DNA of 43,655 bases from Bordetella petrii (GTDB lineage: Bacteria; Pseudomonadota; Gammaproteobacteria; Burkholderiales; Burkholderiaceae_B), in contig NZ_JAJMLX010000007.1 in the NCBI RefSeq assembly GCF_020991325.1, positions 1 to 43,655 of the forward strand, in the 5' to 3' direction. Below are positions 38,940-43,655 of the stretch, piece after piece (position 1 is the stretch's first letter; each line of letters starts with the position of its first letter). Under the pieces are notes generated by a model that saw nothing but the letters and a program-made list of their open reading frames with translations, searched no databases and had not been told where the DNA came from. The translations under genes were made by a program, and so were the position numbers.

Positions 38940-41027
38940 TCATGTGCGCAGGAAGTCTTCTCGACCACGCATCCAGCGCGCCAGGTGTGCCTGCACGGCG
39001 GCGGGATGTTCGGCGCGCAGCCAGGCGGCGGCGTCGCGGGCCTGCTCGGCAATGCCGGTGTCGGATTCCAGGTCGGCGAAGCGCAGCAGCGCCATGCCCG
39101 ATTGGCGCGTGCCCAGGAACTCACCGGGACCGCGCTGCTCCAGGTCGCGGCGGGCGATCTCGAAACCGTCGGACGTTTCGAACATGGCCCGCAGCCGTTG
39201 GCGCGCCACTTGCGACAAGGGCGATTGGTACAACAGCACGCACACGGATTCGGCGCTGCCCCGCCCCACCCGGCCGCGCAGCTGGTGCAGCTGGGCCAGG
39301 CCGAAACGTTCGGCGTGTTCGATGACCATGAGCGATGCATTGGGCACGTCCACGCCCACTTCGATGACGGTGGTGGCCACCAGCAGGTCGATTTGCCCGT
39401 CGCGGAAGGCCTGCATGACGGCGGCCTTGTCGGCCTGGGGCAGGCGTCCGTGCACCAGGCCCAGCCGCAGGTCGGGCAGTTCGGCGCACATGGCGTCATA
39501 AGTGTCGACCGCGGTTTGCAACTGCAGGGCTTCGCTTTCTTCGACCAGCGGGCACACCCAATAGGCCTGCCGGCCTTGGCGCACGGCATTGGCAATATGG
39601 GCGATGACTTCTTCGCGGCGGTTGTCGGACACCAGTTTGGTAACCACCGGCGTGCGCCCGGGCGGAAGTTCGTCGATGACGGAAACGTCCAGGTCGGCGA
39701 AGAATGTCATGGCCAGCGTGCGCGGAATGGGGGTGGCGCTCATGTTCAACTGGTGCGGCACGATGCGGCCTTGCGGGGCTTCGCCCTTGCGCGTCAGCGC
39801 CAGGCGCTGGCCCACGCCGAAACGGTGCTGTTCGTCGACGATGGACAGGCCAAGGCGTTGGAATTCGACGTGGTCCTGGATCAGGGCCTGGGTGCCCACC
39901 ACCAGTTGCACGCTGCCGTCGGCCGCGCTGGCGGCCGCCTGGCGGCGGGCCTTGGCGGTTTGGCTGCCGCTAAGCCAGGCCACGTTCACGCCCAGCGGCT
40001 GCAGCCAGGACACCAGCTTGTGGAAGTGTTGTTCAGCCAGGATTTCGGTGGGCGCCATCAATCCCACCTGGGCGCCACAGGCAATGGCCTGGGCGGCGGC
40101 GATGGCCGCCACCACGGTTTTGCCGCTGCCCACGTCGCCTTGCAGCAGGCGGTGCATGGGGTACGGCTGGGCCAGGTCGGCGGCTATTTCCCGCACCACG
40201 CGTTGCTGCGCGGCGGTTAATTGAAATGGCAGCGCGGCGTACAGGCGCTGCACCAGGCCGCCCTGCCCGCTTGCGGCCGGCAGGGGTTCGGCCTGGATGG
40301 TACGCCGCGCCGCACGCGCGGCGGCCAGCGACAGCTGCTGGGCCAGCAGTTCGTCGAATTTAATACGCGTCCAGGCGGGGTGGCCGCGTTCGATCAGGTC
40401 TTGCTCGGACACGCCCGGCGGGGGGGCATGCAGCAGGCGTATGGCGGGTTCGAATGGCATCAGGCCGTAGCGCTGCAGCGCCGCCGGCGGCAGCGTGTCG
40501 CTCAGGTCGGCCTGCTGCAGGGCCTGGGTGATGGCTTTGCGCAGCGAAGGCTGGGACAGCCCGTCGGTGCTGGGGTATACCGGTGTCAGCGCGTCGGGCA
40601 ATGGCGTGTCGGCGCTGCTCATGCGCGGGTGCACGATTTCGCGGCCGAACAGGCCGCCGCGTACTTCGCCGCGCGCGCGCAGCCGGCGTCCGATGGCCAG
40701 CTGTTTCTGCTGGCTGGGGTAGAAATTCAGCCAGCGCAATTGCAGTTCGCCGCTGTCGTCGGCCATGACCGCGGTCAGTTGGCGGCGCGGCCGGTACAGG
40801 ATTTCGCTGCGCAGGATTTCGCCTTCTACCTGGGCGGCTGCGCCCGGGCGCAGCGAGCCGATGGGCACTACGCGGGTTTCGTCTTCGTAGCGCAACGGCA
40901 AATGCAGGATGCAATCGTCGGCCGTTATCAGGCCCAGGCTGTGCAGCTTGCGCTGCACATCTGTCAGCGACCGCCCGGCGCCCGTGGGGGCTACCGGCGC
41001 TTTGCGTGCCGCGGCGGTGGCGGGCAT
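38940..41027 (-). CDS. recG: ATP-dependent DNA helicase RecG
   Basis: A 695-residue RecG of normal length: N-terminal wedge/OB domain (about residues 20-200), Walker A LLQGDVGSGKT (297-304 core), DEQH box SIVDEQHRFG, then the helicase C domain (VGVDVPNASLMVIEHAERFG, QLRGRVGRG) and the C-terminal RecG hook. It processes stalled forks and Holliday junctions. It is 16 bases downstream of the RidA gene. Confidence 0.97.
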   Translation of the reverse strand: MPATAAARKAPVAPTGAGRSLTDVQRKLHSLGLITADDCILHLPLRYEDETRVVPIGSLRPGAAAQVEGEILRSEILYRPRRQLTAVMADDSGELQLRWLNFYPSQQKQLAIGRRLRARGEVRGGLFGREIVHPRMSSADTPLPDALTPVYPSTDGLSQPSLRKAITQALQQADLSDTLPPAALQRYGLMPFEPAIRLLHAPPPGVSEQDLIERGHPAWTRIKFDELLAQQLSLAAARAARRTIQAEPLPAASGQGGLVQRLYAALPFQLTAAQQRVVREIAADLAQPYPMHRLLQGDVGSGKTVVAAIAAAQAIACGAQVGLMAPTEILAEQHFHKLVSWLQPLGVNVAWLSGSQTAKARRQAAASAADGSVQLVVGTQALIQDHVEFQRLGLSIVDEQHRFGVGQRLALTRKGEAPQGRIVPHQLNMSATPIPRTLAMTFFADLDVSVIDELPPGRTPVVTKLVSDNRREEVIAHIANAVRQGRQAYWVCPLVEESEALQLQTAVDTYDAMCAELPDLRLGLVHGRLPQADKAAVMQAFRDGQIDLLVATTVIEVGVDVPNASLMVIEHAERFGLAQLHQLRGRVGRGSAESVCVLLYQSPLSQVARQRLRAMFETSDGFEIARRDLEQRGPGEFLGTRQSGMALLRFADLESDTGIAEQARDAAAWLRAEHPAAVQAHLARWMRGREDFLRT

Positions 41028-41043
41028 GAGCAGGAGCCTGGCG

Positions 41044-41430
41044 TTACAGGACCAGGACGGCCTCGACTTCGAACTGCGCGTTTTTTGGCAGGCTGGCCAC
41101 GCCGATGGTGGAACGGGCCGGGAACGGCTGCGGGATCAGCTCGGCCATGATGGCGTTGGCGGCGGTGAACTTGTTCAGGTCGGTCAGGAACAAGGTGAGC
41201 TTGACGATGTCGTTCAGGGTGCCGCCAGCTTCTTCGATGACGGCTGTCATGTTGGCGAAAGCCTGGCGCACCTGGGCATCGAAGTTTTCGGATACCAGGT
41301 CGCCGGTACCGGGTTCCAGGCCGATCTGGCCGGACAGGTAGACGGTTTTGGTGCCCGTGGCGGCTACTGCTTGCGAGTAAGGGCCAACGGCGGCCGGGGC
41401 GTCGTCGGTATGGATGATTTGCTTGCTCAT
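41044..41430 (-). CDS. ridA: RidA family enamine/imine deaminase
   Basis: A 128-residue RidA/YjgF protein starting at ATG 41430 with AAGGA upstream. It contains the family residues GPYSQAV, the SGQIGLEP block, FAN-MTAVIEEAGG and the Arg in the RSTIGVASLPK segment that binds the carboxylate. It hydrolyses reactive 2-aminoacrylate-type intermediates made by PLP enzymes. It is upstream of recG in the same direction. Confidence 0.95.
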   Translation of the reverse strand: MSKQIIHTDDAPAAVGPYSQAVAATGTKTVYLSGQIGLEPGTGDLVSENFDAQVRQAFANMTAVIEEAGGTLNDIVKLTLFLTDLNKFTAANAIMAELIPQPFPARSTIGVASLPKNAQFEVEAVLVL

Positions 41431-41542
41431 GGGCCGTATCCTTGGAAGATCAGTCGGGACAGACTGGACTATTGAAGTGTAATCAGCAATAGGCATTTGC
41501 GAAAGCGGCGGGTTGCCGCCGCGGGCGGCCGATACCCATGCT

Positions 41543-42445
41543 TCACCCCTGCTCTGCGCCTATTTGTTCGCGGTGTTCCAGCAGCAGATCGTAAAGCGTT
41601 TGCGCCGCCACCGACAGGCTGCGGCCCTGGCGGCGCACCAGGTACAGCGGCCGGGTCAAGGGCTTGCCGGCCAGGGGCTTGATGGCCAGTTCGTCGCGCC
41701 GGAAGTGGAACAGCGTCATGGCGGGCACCACGCTAATGCCCAGCCCCGCCGACACCAGGCCGGTGACGGTGGCCAGGTGTTCCACCTCCAGCATGGGCTG
41801 GGTGGGCGCGCCGCCCAGGGCCTCGTCCAGGTGGCGCCGCACGCTGCTGCCGCGGGCCAGCTGGATCAGGGGCCAGCGGCCCAGGTCGCGCAAGCGGATG
41901 CGCGTTTTATCGGCCAGGGGGTGGTCTTTGCGGCACACCAGGAAAAAACGGTCGGCATGCAGGAACTCGCTTTCCAGGTCGGACATGTCGGCGCGCTGCG
42001 CCGCCACCGCGAAATCGGCCGCGCCCGCCTGCACCATGTCCAGGCAGGGGTCGAGCAAGGCGTCGCGCAACTGCAGCGTGATGCCGGGGTAATCGTGGTG
42101 GAAGCGGGCCAGCAGGCCCGGCAGCCAGCCGGCGGCCAGCGAGGGCAAGGCAGCCACCGTGACGCGCCCGCGGCGCCGCGCGGCGTGGTCGCGCAAGTCT
42201 TCCACGACCACGTCGAATTCGCCCAGCAGGCGGCGGGCCGATGCGTCCAGCACGCGGCCCTCGGCCGTGAGTTCCACGTTGCGCGTATTGCGGTCGAACA
42301 GCCGCACGCCGGCGGATTCTTCCAGGGCGCGTATCAGCGCGCTGAACGCGGGTTGGGTCAGGTGGCAGCGCTGGGCGGCGCGGGTGAAGTGCTTTTCGTC
42401 GGCCAAGGCCACGAAGGCGCGCAGTTGACGGGCGGATAAATTCAT
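41543..42445 (-). CDS. LysR family transcriptional regulator
   Basis: A 300-residue LysR regulator: an N-terminal winged helix (RQLRAFVALADEKHFTRAAQRCHLTQPAFSALIRALE) and a substrate-binding domain from ~residue 90. It is divergent from the AtuA-like gene across 97 bases, the usual layout for a LysR protein that controls its neighbour. An 8-bp inverted repeat covers its start codon. The inducer is unknown. Confidence 0.92.
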   Translation of the reverse strand: MNLSARQLRAFVALADEKHFTRAAQRCHLTQPAFSALIRALEESAGVRLFDRNTRNVELTAEGRVLDASARRLLGEFDVVVEDLRDHAARRRGRVTVAALPSLAAGWLPGLLARFHHDYPGITLQLRDALLDPCLDMVQAGAADFAVAAQRADMSDLESEFLHADRFFLVCRKDHPLADKTRIRLRDLGRWPLIQLARGSSVRRHLDEALGGAPTQPMLEVEHLATVTGLVSAGLGISVVPAMTLFHFRRDELAIKPLAGKPLTRPLYLVRRQGRSLSVAAQTLYDLLLEHREQIGAEQG

Positions 42446-42479
42446 AGAAATTTTGGATTAATTGATCTTATATTTCTAT
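42444..42479. promoter_or_regulatory. Possible LysR operator (inverted repeat) in divergent intergenic region
   Basis: ATAGAAAT (42444-42451) and ATTTCTAT (42472-42479) are perfect complements 20 bases apart in a locally AT-rich stretch. One arm overlaps the LysR gene start, which would suit autorepression. A distinct T-N11-A site was not proven. Confidence 0.4.
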
Positions 42480-42542
42480 TTCACTTATGAAGCAAGCCTG
42501 CCTATAGTCGCCTGATCGCAAACGCGCCACGGGCGCCGCGCT

Positions 42543-43655
42543 ATGAGACCCAAGATGGCTGCTTCTCCTTTCCTGATCGGTTGCGCAACCGGTTTTTCGG
42601 GCGACCGCACCGACGGCGCGCAGGCCGTGGTGCAAACGCTGATTGCACGCGGCGGCGGCACGCTGATCTTCGAGACCCTGGCCGAACGCACGCTGGCCCT
42701 GGCCCAGTTGGCCCGCAATGCCGACCCGGACAGCGGCTACGAACCCCTGCTACAAGACCTGCTGGCCCCCGTGCTGGCCGACTGCCTGCGCCATGGCATC
42801 CGCATCGTGAGCAATTTCGGCGCGGCCAACCCCCCGGCGGCGGCGGGTTGCATTGCCGAACTGGCGCGCCGCCAGGGCCTGCCCGCACCGCGCATCGCGG
42901 TGGTGCACGGCGATGCGCTGAACACGCCCGAACAGCGCGCCCTGCTTCGCGAACGCCTGGGGCCGCGGCTGGACGGCATGGACGTGGTCAGCGCCAACGT
43001 GTACCTGGGCGCGGCCGAGATTGCCGATGCGCTGCGGGCCGGCGCGCAGGTGGTGGTGGCCGGCCGCGTGTCTGATCCGTCGCTGACAGTGGGGCCGGCC
43101 ATGGCCCATTACGGTTGGGCCATGGACGACTGGCAGAGGCTGGGGCGCGCCACCATGGCGGGCCATATGCTGGAATGCGGCCTGCAGGTCACGGGTGGAT
43201 ATTTCTGCGTGCCCGGCTTGAAGGAAGTGCCCGATGTGCACGCGGCCGGCTACCCCATTGCCGAGATCGACGCCGACGGCGGCTTCGTCATCGGCAAGGC
43301 CGACGGCACCGGCGGCGCGGTGGATGCGCGCACGGTAAAGGAACAGCTGCTGTATGAAGTGCACGACCCCGCGCGCTACCTGACACCCGACGTCGTGGCC
43401 GACCTGAGCGGCGCCTCGGTAGAGGTGCTGGGCCGCGACCGTGTGGCCGTGCATGGCATCACCGGACACCCCCGGCCCGAGGAACTGAAAGTCAATGTCT
43501 GCTACCGCGGCGGCTGGCTGGCCGAAGCAGAAATTTCATACGCCGGGGTGCAGGCCGAAGCCCGTGCCCGCCTGGCGGCCGACATCGTGCGGCGCCGCCT
43601 GGGCGATGCGCTGGCCGTGCGCACGGACCTGATTGGCGTGCTGAGCATTCTGGGC
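42543..43655 (+). CDS. AtuA-like (DUF1446, acyclic terpene utilisation) protein, partial at the 3' end
   Basis: An open frame of 371 codons that runs off the right edge. It has the AtuA-family N-terminus IGCATGFSGDRTDGA, then SNFGAANPPAAA, VSANVYLGAAEIADAL, VAGRVSDPSLTVGP and HMLECGLQVTGGYF, which match DUF1446 proteins. AtuA is part of the citronellol/geraniol breakdown system of Pseudomonas; in many beta-proteobacteria the same family occurs with LysR and tripartite-carrier genes, with unknown substrates. The start may be ATG 42543 or ATG 42555. It is divergent from the LysR gene. Confidence 0.9.
   Translation, partial: MRPKMAASPFLIGCATGFSGDRTDGAQAVVQTLIARGGGTLIFETLAERTLALAQLARNADPDSGYEPLLQDLLAPVLADCLRHGIRIVSNFGAANPPAAAGCIAELARRQGLPAPRIAVVHGDALNTPEQRALLRERLGPRLDGMDVVSANVYLGAAEIADALRAGAQVVVAGRVSDPSLTVGPAMAHYGWAMDDWQRLGRATMAGHMLECGLQVTGGYFCVPGLKEVPDVHAAGYPIAEIDADGGFVIGKADGTGGAVDARTVKEQLLYEVHDPARYLTPDVVADLSGASVEVLGRDRVAVHGITGHPRPEELKVNVCYRGGWLAEAEISYAGVQAEARARLAADIVRRRLGDALAVRTDLIGVLSILG

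Noticed and set aside
38985-40220. Long plus-strand open frame antisense to recG
   Set aside because: The minus strand encodes a full-length RecG with all motifs; the antisense frame has biased composition and no domain.

Overview
The window looks like chromosome of a betaproteobacterium of the Alcaligenaceae (Bordetella/Achromobacter/Pusillimonas type). This is an inference from the GC-rich codon use of the flanking genes and from the recG, oxyR and dps run at the right end; no rRNA or marker gene is present to fix the genus.

Layout. (1) 1-3513, high GC: the end of a polyketide/fatty-acid-synthase-like protein (KR-ACP), an alpha-oxoamine synthase and an LpxL-type acyltransferase, all on the plus strand. 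These recall the lipid-synthesis genes that accompany ABC-dependent capsule loci (RkpA/RkpG in Sinorhizobium, WcbR/WcbT in Burkholderia pseudomallei). (2) 3900-6322: wecB and wecC, which make UDP-ManNAcA. Base composition drops sharply inside the 3' part of wecC near 5.98 kb. (3) about 6.0-28.7 kb, AT-richer accessory block: a GT4 glycosyltransferase with a novel N-terminal module, an alpha/beta-hydrolase-like protein, then three minus-strand genes (unknown protein sharing that module, a glycosyltransferase, a CgeB-like glycosyltransferase), then a complete group 2/3 capsule export and beta-Kdo-linker set (kpsM, T, E, OPX lipoprotein, kpsC, kpsS). It is followed by an unusual set of asparagine-synthetase-like protein, large PLP enzyme and PLP decarboxylase, faced by a second asparagine-synthetase-like gene and an exported parallel beta-helix protein. 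(4) 29-32.3 kb: a small unknown gene and a tauABC-like sulfonate importer. (5) 32.3-33.3 kb: about 950 bases without a convincing gene. (6) 33.3-37.3 kb, high GC: a Hint-domain protein, a strong terminator, an LtaS-like phosphatase-superfamily membrane protein and an SDR. The last two may belong functionally to the lipid side of the capsule. (7) 37.4-43.7 kb: dps, oxyR, recG, RidA, a LysR regulator and a truncated AtuA-like gene; ordinary core genome.

Working model: the PKS, oxoamine synthase and acyltransferase make a specialised lipid. KpsC and KpsS build a beta-Kdo linker on a lipid. WecB and WecC supply ManNAcA, the glycosyltransferases build the repeat, and KpsM, T and E with the OPX protein export it. 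The asparagine-synthetase-like and PLP genes are best explained as tailoring enzymes, possibly making and attaching an amine to a uronic acid carboxyl group. That module is the most likely undescribed system here. No CRISPR array, insertion sequence, tRNA or rRNA was recognised.
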